In this document: positions 26,506 to 35,163 of the stretch, one piece after another
Layout of the letters: every line of letters starts with the position of its first letter
Position numbering within the stretch: position 1 is the stretch's first letter
DNA from: Alcaligenaceae bacterium
GTDB lineage: Bacteria; Pseudomonadota; Gammaproteobacteria; Burkholderiales; Burkholderiaceae_B
Assembly: GCA_013416445.1 (NCBI GenBank)
Contig: JACCER010000019.1
Coordinates: forward strand, 1 to 64,000
DNA length: 64,000 nt
Reading direction: 5' to 3'
Program-made: the position numbers and the translations under genes
The notes under the pieces: model-generated
Databases searched by the model: none
The model's input: only the letters and a program-made list of their open reading frames with translations
Told to the model about the DNA's origin: nothing

Positions 26506-28191
26506 ATGACAGAATCCCAACAACCCGAGTCCGACTCCCACCACGCCAACGCCATACCCGCCACGACTGAATCAAGATCAGGACTCAAACAGCCCAATAT
26601 CAAGCCCAGGCGCGAAACCCGGATTTCCTGGATATGGCTGGTGCCGCTGGTCGTTGCGCTGGTAGGGGCGACGCTGCTGGTGCGTAACTGGATGCACACC
26701 GGTCCCACTGTCACGATTAGCTTTGAGTCGGCTGAAGGGCTAGAGGTTGGGCAAACCAAGGTGCGCTATAAAGATGTGGTCATTGGACTGGTGACTGGCA
26801 TCACGGTTGCTCCCGATCGCAGCAAGGTGTTGGTTAATGCCCAGCTTAATCTTGATGGCGCGTCTTATATTACGCAGGCCGGCACGCGTTTCTGGGTGGT
26901 GCGTCCGCGCTTGGGCATTAGTGGCGTTTCAGGCCTGGGTACTTTGCTGTCGGGCGCTTATATCGGTGTCGATGCACCAGAGTCAAAAGCTGACAGTGCA
27001 CTGGTGTATGAGTTCACCGGCCTGGAGAAACCGCCTGAAATCACCAGCGGACGTCCTGGCACACGCTTTACCCTGAAGGCTGCCGACCTTGGTTCGCTCG
27101 AAATAGGGTCACCGGTGTATTATCGGCGCATACAGGTTGGCCGAATCATAGGCTACGACCTCGACTCCAACGGCAATGCGGTTTCGGTGCAGATTTTTGT
27201 CGACAGGCCTAACGATCAGTTCGTCACCAAAGATGCGCGTTTCTGGAATGCCAGCGGCATCAATCTGTCCTTGAGCGCAGATGGTTTCAACGTACAAACT
27301 GGCTCCATGGCGTCTGTCATTGCTGGTGGCGTGGCTTTTGCCTCGGCCAGCGCGATGGATACTCAGCCAGCGGCTCCCGCCGCGGTGTTTGCGCTGGCTG
27401 GCACCGAAGAGCAAGCCATGGCCGACCCTGACGGTTCGCCATTTCCCATAGAGCTGCATTTTCGTCAGTCGGTGCGGGGGTTGAAAGTCGGGGCCCCGAT
27501 CGATTTTCGCGGGTTGGAACTGGGCAAAGTCGTTGATATTGATCTTGAATACAATGCATTGGAAAAATATTTTTATGCACAAGTTAAAGGCGTGCTCTAT
27601 CCCTTGCGGTTTGGCGCTGCCTATGAAAACATGCTCAGGCATGAGCCTGATTCCCAGGATACCGATCTTGATTTGCTGACTCTTATGGTTGAGCATGGCT
27701 TGCGCGCGCAAATGCGTGCCGCCAATTTGCTGACCGGCCAGCAATATGTGGCGCTGGATTTTTTCCCCGACGCGCCGGCTGAACTTTTCAACAGGCATCA
27801 CCAGCCATTGGTGCTGCCGACCATTACAGGCGACTTTGACCGCTTGCAGCAGCAGATCAGCAGCATAGTCACCAAGATTGACGCAATTCCTTTTGAAGGG
27901 ATAGGTAAAGATTTACGGGGCAGCTTGAAGTCGGTGTCCAAACTGGTTGATGGGCTAGGCGAGCAACTGACGCCACAAGCCAGCGCGGTGCTTAAAGCCG
28001 CCAGGAAATCACTGAGCCAAGTTGATAAGCTGTTGGCTCAAGACTCCTCCTTCAATAGCAATATCGAGCAAACGCTAAGCGAAATTGGCGCGGCTGCGAA
28101 GTCATTGCGCGCCTTGGCCGATTACCTGCAAACCCATCCCACGGCGCTATTGCGCGGGCCAGCCCGCGACGCCATAACGGTCAGTCCATAG
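26506..28191 (+). CDS. pqiB: PqiB-type MCE protein
   Basis: A 561-residue inner-membrane-anchored periplasmic protein. After a polar cytoplasmic tail, one transmembrane segment lies at about 45-64 (ISWIWLVPLVVALVGATLLV). Three MCE domains follow, beginning near 68 (GPTVTISFESAEGLEVGQTKVRYKDVVIG), 185 (FTLKAADLGSLEIGSPVYYRRIQVG) and 310 (PIELHFRQSVRGLKVGAPIDFRGLELG). A helical C-terminus follows. PqiB hexamers form a tunnel that carries lipids across the periplasm. Length is close to E. coli PqiB (546). It starts 9 bp after pqiA. Confidence 0.95.
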   Translation: MTESQQPESDSHHANAIPATTESRSGLKQPNIKPRRETRISWIWLVPLVVALVGATLLVRNWMHTGPTVTISFESAEGLEVGQTKVRYKDVVIGLVTGITVAPDRSKVLVNAQLNLDGASYITQAGTRFWVVRPRLGISGVSGLGTLLSGAYIGVDAPESKADSALVYEFTGLEKPPEITSGRPGTRFTLKAADLGSLEIGSPVYYRRIQVGRIIGYDLDSNGNAVSVQIFVDRPNDQFVTKDARFWNASGINLSLSADGFNVQTGSMASVIAGGVAFASASAMDTQPAAPAAVFALAGTEEQAMADPDGSPFPIELHFRQSVRGLKVGAPIDFRGLELGKVVDIDLEYNALEKYFYAQVKGVLYPLRFGAAYENMLRHEPDSQDTDLDLLTLMVEHGLRAQMRAANLLTGQQYVALDFFPDAPAELFNRHHQPLVLPTITGDFDRLQQQISSIVTKIDAIPFEGIGKDLRGSLKSVSKLVDGLGEQLTPQASAVLKAARKSLSQVDKLLAQDSSFNSNIEQTLSEIGAAAKSLRALADYLQTHPTALLRGPARDAITVSP

Positions 28192-28205
28192 GAAACACAA
28201 GCGTT

Positions 28206-28838
28206 ATGAATTTTGGCCGGTTTTTTTGTTACGTTTTGTTGGGCGGCGCCTTGGCTGCTTGCGCCAGCACGCCACCCAGTTATTACACCTTACTGTCGGC
28301 GTCACAGGCCGAAGTGGGCAGTGCGCTACCGCCTGTATCATCCAAGTACGCCATCAGTGTTCAAACCGTCCAATTACCTGAGCAGGTGGATCGTTTGCAA
28401 ATCGTTTTGGCAGATCCATCCAGCACCCAGGTTATACCCCTGAGCAGCGCGCTTTGGGCAGCGCCTTTGTCTGATGAAATCCGCAATGCGCTTGCCAGTG
28501 ATTTATCGTACAAGCTGGGTGTGATGGATGTGGCGAATGGCATGGTGTCAGCGTCCTTGCCGTTGTGGAAGATTGCCGTTCGGGTACAGCGCTTCGAGTC
28601 AATTTACGATCGGCGCGTAACGCTGGATGCAAGCTGGCGGCTGACACCGGTGAATCAGCCAGGCAAAAAGACGCGTTTGTGCAGCGCAGTAGCGCAAGTG
28701 CCAGTTCAGTCGGGGATGTCAGCGTTGGTGGCAGGGCATCAGGAAGCGTTGCGGGGCATGGCATCGCTGATCGCGGCGCAACTGGCGGGATCACAGGTTC
28801 AGGTCGCTGGCGTGCTGGATAAAGGCTGTGTGTCGTAG
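28206..28838 (+). CDS. pqiC: PqiC/YmbA-type outer-membrane lipoprotein
   Basis: A 210-residue lipoprotein. The signal peptide ends in the lipobox LAAC19. The ABC-type transport auxiliary (DUF330/PqiC) domain covers the rest: PPSYYTLLSA, ISVQTVQLPEQVDRLQIVL, WAAPLSDEIRNALASDLS. PqiC caps the PqiB tunnel at the outer membrane. It ends the pqiABC operon; its TAG stop codon forms the first bases of a REP-like element. Confidence 0.93.
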   Translation: MNFGRFFCYVLLGGALAACASTPPSYYTLLSASQAEVGSALPPVSSKYAISVQTVQLPEQVDRLQIVLADPSSTQVIPLSSALWAAPLSDEIRNALASDLSYKLGVMDVANGMVSASLPLWKIAVRVQRFESIYDRRVTLDASWRLTPVNQPGKKTRLCSAVAQVPVQSGMSALVAGHQEALRGMASLIAAQLAGSQVQVAGVLDKGCVS

Positions 28839-28908
28839 GTCGGATTAGCGCACAAGCGCGTAATCCGGCAAAACAGCGCCACAATCTTACAAGCGCAATC
28901 CGGCACTC
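28836..28908 (+). repeat. composite REP-like element after pqiC
   Basis: GTCGGATTA-type palindrome TAGGTCGGATTAGCGC...GCGCGTAATCCGGC at 28836-28869, overlapping the pqiC stop codon, plus an extra half-site GCGCAATCCGGCAC 35 bp downstream. Confidence 0.8.
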
Positions 28909-28950
28909 ATTGCTCCAAAATCAAACCCATGGTGTGCCTGCTCAGCCAGT

Positions 28951-29007
28951 AAAGGTGCAACCATTATCAAGCAAGGGTTAACCATGATGCAAATAAAGGT
29001 GCAACCA
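28951..29007 (-). promoter_or_regulatory. candidate PutA operators upstream of putA
   Basis: The 13-mer AAAGGTGCAACCA occurs at 28951-28963 and again at 28995-29007. Each contains TGCAAC, the complement of GTTGCA, the hexamer bound by the ribbon-helix-helix domain of E. coli PutA. A GTTGCC follows at 29024-29029. This putA encodes such a domain, so autoregulation by proline availability is likely. Confidence 0.6.
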
Positions 29008-29094
29008 ATTTAATATTTGGTTTGTTGCCAGACAGCGTCGGTTAGAACCAACGCAGCAACTGCCCCATAACCCTAGCGAATACAGGAACATGCC

Positions 29095-32000
29095 ATGGCA
29101 ACCACCACCCTGGGCGTCAAAGTCGATGAAACATTGCGTCAACGGCTGAAAACGGCTGCTGGCAAACTCGGCTGTACTCCTCACTGGCTACATAAGCAGG
29201 CTTTACTGGCCTACATCAACGCCATAGAACGTGGACAGCTGCCTGATGAAATCCGCTATTTAGACAATAACGAAACCGATGAACCCGACCACGGCGCCAC
29301 TTTTGCCGATTCTTCCTTGCCGTTTTACGAGTTCGCCCAAGACATACAGCCGCAGTCTGTGCTGCGCGCTGCCATTACGTCAGCCTACAGGCGGCCTGAA
29401 ACTGAATGTGTGCCCGTTCTTGTTGATCAGGCCCGCACGCTTCATGCGCAAGAAGTGCATGCCTTGGCCGCCCACCTTGTGTTGGCCTTGCGCGGCAAGC
29501 GCAAGGGCGGCGGGGTGGAAGGGCTCATCCAGGAATTCTCCCTTTCCAGCCAGGAAGGCGTAGCACTGATGTGCCTGGCCGAAGCCTTGCTGCGCATCCC
29601 CGACAGGGCTACTCGCGACGCCCTGATACGCGACAAAATCAGCCATGGCGACTGGCGCTCGCACATGGGCGAATCACCGTCGCTATTCGTCAATGCCGCA
29701 ACCTGGGGTCTGATGCTGACCGGCAAGCTCGTCAGCGTCAATAGCGAACAGTCGCTTTCCAAGGCCCTGACCCGTCTCATCGGCAAGGGCGGCGAGCCCT
29801 TGATACGCAAAGGCGTCAATATGGCCATGCGCATGATGGGCGAGCAGTTCGTCACAGGGCAAACCATCTCCGCCGCCATTGCCAATAGCCGCAAGCTGGA
29901 AGACAAAGGCTTTCGCTATTCCTATGACATGCTGGGCGAAGCCGCCACCACCGCCGACGACGCGCACCGTTACTACGTTTCCTACGAACAGGCCATACAT
30001 GCCATAGGCAAGGCCGCGCAAGGCAGGGGCATATACGAAGGTCCAGGCATTTCCATCAAGCTCTCGGCCTTGCATCCGCGCTACTCACGGGCTCAACGCG
30101 AGCGCGTCATGGCCGAGCTGCTGCCGCGCATGACCGCGCTGGCCAGGCTGGCACGCGGTTACGATATTGGCCTGAATATCGATGCCGAAGAAGCTGACCG
30201 CCTTGAATTGTCGCTCGATCTGCTGGAAGCCCTTTGTTTCGACCCCGAGCTTGTCGGCTGGAATGGCATAGGTTTTGTGGTGCAGGCCTACCAGAAGCGT
30301 GCACCATTTGTTATTGATTACTTGGTGGATCTTGCCCAACGCAGCGGTCATCGCCTGATGGTGCGCCTGGTCAAGGGGGCTTACTGGGATACGGAAATAA
30401 AGCGGGCGCAAATCGACGGGCTGGAAGGCTATCCGGTTTACACACGCAAAATATATACTGATATTTCCTATCTGGCCTGCGCCCGCAAGTTGCTGGCCGC
30501 GCCGCAGGCCGTGTATCCACAGTTTGCAACCCATAACGCCCACACGTTGTCGGCCATTTACCATATGGCGGGGCAAAATTATTATTCTGGCCAATACGAG
30601 TTCCAGTGCCTGCACGGCATGGGTGAACCCTTGTACGACGAGGTCACTGGCCCCGTTGCCAAAGGCAAGCTGAATAGACCTTGCCGCATTTATGCGCCGG
30701 TTGGCACGCACGAGACCTTGCTGGCTTACTTGGTGCGTCGCTTGCTCGAAAATGGCGCCAATACCTCATTTGTGAACCAGATCGGCGACGAGGCCATCGC
30801 GGTTGATAGCCTGGTTGCCGATCCTGTGCAGTCGGCCCTGCGCATTCACCCCTTGGGTGCGCCGCACGATAAAATCCCTTTGCCGCGGCAACTCTATCAG
30901 CAAGAGGGCGGCCGCCTCAATTCCGCTGGCCTGGATTTATCCAACGAACATCGCCTGGGCTCGTTGTCGGCTGCCCTGCTGAATAGCGCGGGCCATTCAT
31001 GGCGGGCAGCGCCTTTGGTCGGCGAAGTCGATCCCACATGGGATGACGCGCGCGCGCAGGCGGTATGCAATCCCGCTGACCATCGCGATGTGGTGGGCCA
31101 TGTGATCGAAGCCAGCCCGGCCGACGTCCGGTTAGCCCTGGAGGCGGCGCAGCATGTGGCTCCTATCTGGCAGGCCACGCCGGTGGCCGAGCGCGCCCAG
31201 TGCTTGATGCGGGCGGCGCAGATGCTGGAAGATGACATGCAGCCCTTGCTGGGCCTCATTATCCGGGAAGCGGGCAAGTCGTTTGCCAATGCCATTGCCG
31301 AGGTGCGTGAAGCGGTCGATTTCCTGCGTTATTATGCCGCGCAAATCGAGCAGTCTTTTTCCAACGATACTCATCGTCCCTTGGGGCCGGTGCTGTGCAT
31401 CAGTCCCTGGAATTTTCCATTAGCGATTTTTACAGGGCAGGTGGCAGCCGCCTTGGCTGCCGGTAATCCTGTGCTGGCCAAGCCGGCGGAGCAGACCAGT
31501 CTGACGGCAGCAGCAGCGGTGTCTGTGTTGCGGCGCGCTGGCGTACCGGCAGCAGCAATTCAGCTTTTGCCAGGCCAGGGTGAAACCGTGGGTGCAGCTC
31601 TGGTGGCCAGCCCCATCGTGCGCGGCGTCATGTTTACCGGTTCGACCGAGGTAGCCCGCCTGATTTCCAGAACACTGTCCGAACGCCTCGATGACGCTGG
31701 CCATCCTATTCCCCTGATTGCTGAAACAGGCGGGCAAAACGCCATGGTGGTCGACTCGTCCGCATTGGCCGAGCAAGTCGTGTTTGACGTGCTGACTTCC
31801 GCTTTCGACTCGGCGGGGCAGCGCTGCTCGGCCTTGCGCGTCCTGTGCGTGCAGGAAGATTGTGCCGATTACGTGCTGACCATGTTGCGAGGGGCCATGC
31901 AGGAACTGCAAGTGGGCAGACCTGATCTTTTGGCGACTGATGTCGGCCCAGTCATAGACCAGGCGGCGCAAACGACTATTCTGGCGTATGTGCAGGCTTT

Positions 32001-32910
32001 GCGGGATGCCGGCCATAGGGTCGACCAACTGGCGCTTGACGCCCGCTGCCAGCATGGCTCGTTCGTGCCGCCCACCATCATCGAAATCGATGATGTGGCC
32101 GCCCTTGAACGTGAGGTTTTCGGGCCGGTGCTGCATGTTGCACGCTATCGGCGCGAGCGCCTGGATGAATTGGTCGATGCCATCAATGCCACTGGCTATG
32201 GCCTGACTTTCGGTGTGCATACCCGGCTGGATGAAACGGTGGCCCACGTGACGGGGCGCATACGTGCCGGCAATATTTATGTGAATCGCAATATTGTAGG
32301 GGCTGTGGTGGGGGTGCAGCCCTTTGGCGGCGAGGGGCTGTCAGGTACCGGGCCCAAGGCGGGCGGTCCTTTGTATTTATTGCGCCTGCTGGTGCAGCGT
32401 CCAGCAGGCTTGCCCGACTGGTGCGAGCTTCAACAGGGGGCAGGTGCCTCTCTGACTTTGAATGGTCCTACAGGTGAAAGCAATATTTATCATGTCAAGC
32501 CACGAGGTACGGTATTGTGCGTGGCGACAAGCGATACAGGCGCTCGCATTCAGTTTGATGCCTGCAGGCGCACTGGCAACCGCATTGCGCTGCTCGATAC
32601 CGATGTGGCTCGCGCATTTTTTGCCGCTTGCGCGGTCGATCAGCGCGAGACAATAAGCCTGGTGGCTGATACAGAGATAGAGCAAGGTGATTACCAGGCT
32701 GTTTTGTTTGAAGGCGACAGTGATGCTTTGCGCGGGCTGAACCAGGCCGTGGCCCAACGCGCCGGCCCTATTGTTTCAGTGCAGGGGCTAAGTAGCGACG
32801 AACTCGCGGCAGGCGAAAGCTATCGCCTTGAAAGCTTACTGCGCGAGGTTGCGGTCAGTGTGAATACGGCAGCGGCAGGCGGTAATGCCAGCCTGATGAT
32901 GGTGGGTTAG
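29095..32910 (+). CDS. putA: trifunctional PutA: repressor, proline dehydrogenase, P5C dehydrogenase
   Basis: A 1271-residue flavoenzyme that oxidises proline to glutamate in two steps. Residues 1-48 form a ribbon-helix-helix DNA-binding domain (TTTLGVKVDETLRQRLKTAA), found only in PutAs that also repress their own gene. The FAD-dependent proline dehydrogenase barrel follows (about 190-530; YEGPGISIKLSALHPRY, RLMVRLVKGAYWD, YAPVGTHETLLAYLVRRLLENGA). The aldehyde dehydrogenase part covers about 600-1090, with SPWNFPLAI, ETGGQNAMVV and the catalytic Cys911 in SAGQRCSALRV. A C-terminal domain ends the protein. All key residues look intact. It is membrane-peripheral when reduced, passing electrons to quinone. 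Confidence 0.97.
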   Translation: MATTTLGVKVDETLRQRLKTAAGKLGCTPHWLHKQALLAYINAIERGQLPDEIRYLDNNETDEPDHGATFADSSLPFYEFAQDIQPQSVLRAAITSAYRRPETECVPVLVDQARTLHAQEVHALAAHLVLALRGKRKGGGVEGLIQEFSLSSQEGVALMCLAEALLRIPDRATRDALIRDKISHGDWRSHMGESPSLFVNAATWGLMLTGKLVSVNSEQSLSKALTRLIGKGGEPLIRKGVNMAMRMMGEQFVTGQTISAAIANSRKLEDKGFRYSYDMLGEAATTADDAHRYYVSYEQAIHAIGKAAQGRGIYEGPGISIKLSALHPRYSRAQRERVMAELLPRMTALARLARGYDIGLNIDAEEADRLELSLDLLEALCFDPELVGWNGIGFVVQAYQKRAPFVIDYLVDLAQRSGHRLMVRLVKGAYWDTEIKRAQIDGLEGYPVYTRKIYTDISYLACARKLLAAPQAVYPQFATHNAHTLSAIYHMAGQNYYSGQYEFQCLHGMGEPLYDEVTGPVAKGKLNRPCRIYAPVGTHETLLAYLVRRLLENGANTSFVNQIGDEAIAVDSLVADPVQSALRIHPLGAPHDKIPLPRQLYQQEGGRLNSAGLDLSNEHRLGSLSAALLNSAGHSWRAAPLVGEVDPTWDDARAQAVCNPADHRDVVGHVIEASPADVRLALEAAQHVAPIWQATPVAERAQCLMRAAQMLEDDMQPLLGLIIREAGKSFANAIAEVREAVDFLRYYAAQIEQSFSNDTHRPLGPVLCISPWNFPLAIFTGQVAAALAAGNPVLAKPAEQTSLTAAAAVSVLRRAGVPAAAIQLLPGQGETVGAALVASPIVRGVMFTGSTEVARLISRTLSERLDDAGHPIPLIAETGGQNAMVVDSSALAEQVVFDVLTSAFDSAGQRCSALRVLCVQEDCADYVLTMLRGAMQELQVGRPDLLATDVGPVIDQAAQTTILAYVQALRDAGHRVDQLALDARCQHGSFVPPTIIEIDDVAALEREVFGPVLHVARYRRERLDELVDAINATGYGLTFGVHTRLDETVAHVTGRIRAGNIYVNRNIVGAVVGVQPFGGEGLSGTGPKAGGPLYLLRLLVQRPAGLPDWCELQQGAGASLTLNGPTGESNIYHVKPRGTVLCVATSDTGARIQFDACRRTGNRIALLDTDVARAFFAACAVDQRETISLVADTEIEQGDYQAVLFEGDSDALRGLNQAVAQRAGPIVSVQGLSSDELAAGESYRLESLLREVAVSVNTAAAGGNASLMMVG

Positions 32911-32981
32911 ATGTTGTTTTTCGGATGTTGCGGGAATGGTTTTTGTTTTTAAGGGCAGGCGTGTGTTGTGGGCGGTTTTTC

Positions 32982-33037
32982 GTTCTTGCGAAAGTCGGGT
33001 GTTGTGGGTGACTTTTGTTCTTGCGAAAGTCGGGTGT
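32982..33037 (+). repeat. 21-bp direct repeat, two copies
   Basis: GTTCTTGCGAAAGTCGGGTGT occurs at 32982-33002 and identically at 33017-33037, 35 bp apart. The second copy runs into the left arm of the large inverted repeat that starts at 33026. Confidence 0.85.
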
Positions 33038-33244
33038 GTCGGAGGCTGTTTCGGCTTCACGCGCTGCGCCCCTGACGGGGTTCCCGTTACGTTCAGCGCC
33101 ATCGAGGCGTCCGCGGAACTCGCCCGGTCGGACCAGTGGTCCGACAAGCGCCGGGCTCAGACAGCCGCGGCCTTGCCCCCTCGATGGCGCTGACCGTAAC
33201 GGCTTGCGCAAGGCGCCTGCACAGCCCCCGACACACCCGACTTT
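33026..33244. repeat. 219-bp giant imperfect inverted repeat (hairpin 1)
   Basis: The outer arms 33026-33048 and 33222-33244 are complementary at 22 of 23 positions (AAAGTCGGGTGTGTCGG...). A second arm pair further in, from about 33088-33111 and 33178-33201, matches at 23 of 24 (CCGTTACGnTCAGCGCCATCGAGG). The apex is the perfect 19-bp palindrome GTCGGACCAGTGGTCCGAC at 33127-33145. The 875-bp gap 32911-33785 holds this, a second hairpin and a tandem array, and no credible gene. Confidence 0.85.
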
Positions 33245-33351
33245 TTGCATCAGTGATATTTGAATCAGCACTACATCATCGACCAGCCGCACCAGTAAAA
33301 CCAGCTTTTCAGGCTGCAAGGCCGTTAGGCCGGCCAATTCCCTATTGCGCA

Positions 33352-33535
33352 GTTGTCTGGGGTGGATGAAGCTCAGTGCGGCGGTAGGCGTGCGCCGCGT
33401 GCTGACGAAGGGAAGCCGGGGGGTGTCGTCGGCCGCTGTCTGAGCGTTAGCGAGTTCGGCCGACGCCCGGCTGTACGAGGCAGACGCGGAAACAAGCACG
33501 CCGTGCCGCACTGAGCTTCACCCACCCCGGACAAC
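33352..33535. repeat. 184-bp giant imperfect inverted repeat (hairpin 2)
   Basis: Arms at 33352-33382 and 33505-33535 are complementary with two mismatches (GTTGTCnGGGGTGGnTGAAGC...). The inside shares TGTCTGAGC...GCGAGTTC with the apex flanks of hairpin 1 read on its other strand, so the two belong to one family in opposite orientation. The right arm ends in ACAAC, which is also the start of the first unit of the 19-bp tandem array. Confidence 0.85.
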
Positions 33536-33663
33536 GTCATAAGAACCAGACAACGTCACCAGAAACCTACAACGTCATAAGAACCAGACAACGTCACCAG
33601 AAACCTACAACGTCATAAGAAACCGACAACGTCACCAAAGCAGAACAACGTCACCAGAAAGCG
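33531..33663 (+). repeat. tandem array, seven 19-bp units
   Basis: Seven contiguous units of exactly 19 bp, each beginning ACAACGTCA. Units 1, 3 and 5 read ACAACGTCATAAGAAnCnG and units 2, 4, 6 and 7 read ACAACGTCACCArA-type, so the first four form two perfect 38-bp repeats. There are no spacers, so it is not a CRISPR. It ends 123 bp before the livJ start codon. Confidence 0.92.
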
Positions 33664-33785
33664 CTATTCGTAAAAGAGTTTCTTTAAGGGTAACGACCAA
33701 TTATAAAAGCATCGTGATTTTGCTTTAATTCCGAATGCTGGTCACGTGTTGCTTAATTCGCATTTCATTGATACCGGAGATACAC

Positions 33786-34946
33786 ATGCAGTCCAATAAA
33801 AGATTCAAGCTTTTAGCCGCAACAGCCGCCGTTATCGCCGGTTTTGCGTTTAGCCCGGCGCAGGCCGCAGATGTTACCGTTGTGAAGCTAGGCTTTGCCG
33901 CTCCGCTTACCGGGCCGCAATCGCATTACGGCGAAGACATGAAAAATGGCCTTACGCTGGCGCTCGAAGAAGCCAATAGCCAGAAGATCCAGCTGGATGG
34001 CAAACAGGCCAAATTCGAACTGGTTACGCGCGACGACCAGGCCGACCCGCGCACCGCAGTGCAGGTGGCGCAGCAAATTGTCGATGAAAGCGTGCAGGGC
34101 GTACTGGGCCACTTCAACTCCGGTACCACCATACCTGCATCCAGCGTATATAACGATGCCGGCCTGCCGCAAATTGCCATGGCCACTTCCCCGGAATATA
34201 CCGACCAGGGGTACGACACCACCTTCCGCATGATGACCAGCGACACGCAGCAAGGTGCAGCCGCAGGCCAATTTATTGTGAACGACCTGGGCGCCAAAAC
34301 CGTCGCTCTTATCGATGATCGCACCGCCTACGGACAAGGGCTGGCCGACCAGGTTGCCAAGGCTGTGGCAGCGGCTGGCGGCAAAGTCATTACGCGTGAA
34401 TACACCACCGACAAAGCCAACGATTTCACGGCCATCCTCACCAACATCAAGGCCAAAGAGCCAGCCGCCATTTTCTTTGGCGGCCTGGATGCGCAGTCCG
34501 GCCCCATGCGCCGGCAAATGGCGACCCTGGACATCAAGGCCCCGCTGGTGTCGGGCGAAATGACGCGTAGCGACACTTTTCTGAAACTGGCTGGCGATGC
34601 TGCCAATGGCACATATGCCTCGCTGGCTGGCGTGCCGCTGCGGCAGATGGCGGCTGGCGAAAAGTTCGAAACTGACTACAAAACCCGCTTCAAGGTGAAT
34701 CCTGGTGTTTATGCGCCCTATGCCTATGATGGTGCCTGGAACATGATTACCGCAATGAAGGCAGCCGGGTCGGCCAAGCCCAAGGCTTATCTGCCCAAGC
34801 TGGCCGCACTGTCGCGCACCGGCGCTACCAGCCAGAACATTGCCTACGACAAGAAAGGCGATCTGAAAGAAATCTCGGTCACCATCTATGAAGTCAAAGA
34901 CGGCAAATGGGAGATGGTCAAGACTATGGTCAGCAAGGCAAATTAA
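33786..34946 (+). CDS. livJ: periplasmic branched-chain amino acid binding protein
   Basis: A 386-residue solute-binding protein of the Leu/Ile/Val family (type I periplasmic fold) that feeds the LivHMGF transporter encoded downstream. The signal peptide ends at AQA (about residue 27). The mature start VVKLGFAAPLTGPQSHYGEDMKNGLTLALEEAN, GHFNSGTTIPASSVYNDAGLPQIA and YAPYAYDGAWNMITAMKAAGS are typical. I start at 33786, after GGAGA, since the upstream extension from 33735 has no homology and no Shine-Dalgarno. A 217-bp gap with a REP-like element separates it from livH; the binding protein may thus be made in excess over the permease. Exact ligand is inferred. Confidence 0.94.
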   Translation: MQSNKRFKLLAATAAVIAGFAFSPAQAADVTVVKLGFAAPLTGPQSHYGEDMKNGLTLALEEANSQKIQLDGKQAKFELVTRDDQADPRTAVQVAQQIVDESVQGVLGHFNSGTTIPASSVYNDAGLPQIAMATSPEYTDQGYDTTFRMMTSDTQQGAAAGQFIVNDLGAKTVALIDDRTAYGQGLADQVAKAVAAAGGKVITREYTTDKANDFTAILTNIKAKEPAAIFFGGLDAQSGPMRRQMATLDIKAPLVSGEMTRSDTFLKLAGDAANGTYASLAGVPLRQMAAGEKFETDYKTRFKVNPGVYAPYAYDGAWNMITAMKAAGSAKPKAYLPKLAALSRTGATSQNIAYDKKGDLKEISVTIYEVKDGKWEMVKTMVSKAN

Positions 34947-34999
34947 ATCGATTTTCGTGGTGTTTTGGCGGATCGAATTAAATTGGCTTTTGCGATGTT

Positions 35000-35039
35000 G
35001 TAGTGTCGGATTACGCGCTTCGCGTTAATCCGGCCTACG
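35000..35039 (-). repeat. REP-like palindrome between livJ and livH
   Basis: On the minus strand GTAGGCCGGATTAACGCG-AAG-CGCGTAATCCGACAC, a full palindrome without a detectable extra half-site. A hairpin here could limit read-through from livJ into livH and protect the livJ mRNA end. Nothing else is seen in 34947-35163. Confidence 0.8.
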
Positions 35040-35163
35040 GTCTGTGGCCATAAATAGGCTCCAATCACCCCAAAAAATGCTCACCACAACAAAGCAATAA
35101 AATGCCAGCTTCCCTGGCAGTCCGCGGGCCAGCCCCACCAATTGACCCCGTTTCTAGAAAAGC

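Noticed and set aside
32936-33511. Overlapping frames in the putA-livJ gap as genes
   Set aside because: All are products of GC-rich inverted repeats, with no Shine-Dalgarno, no domain-like sequence, and competing frames on both strands.
33531-33663. CRISPR array
   Set aside because: The 19-bp units are head-to-tail without unique spacers and are shorter than CRISPR repeats; no cas gene is near. It is a simple tandem array.
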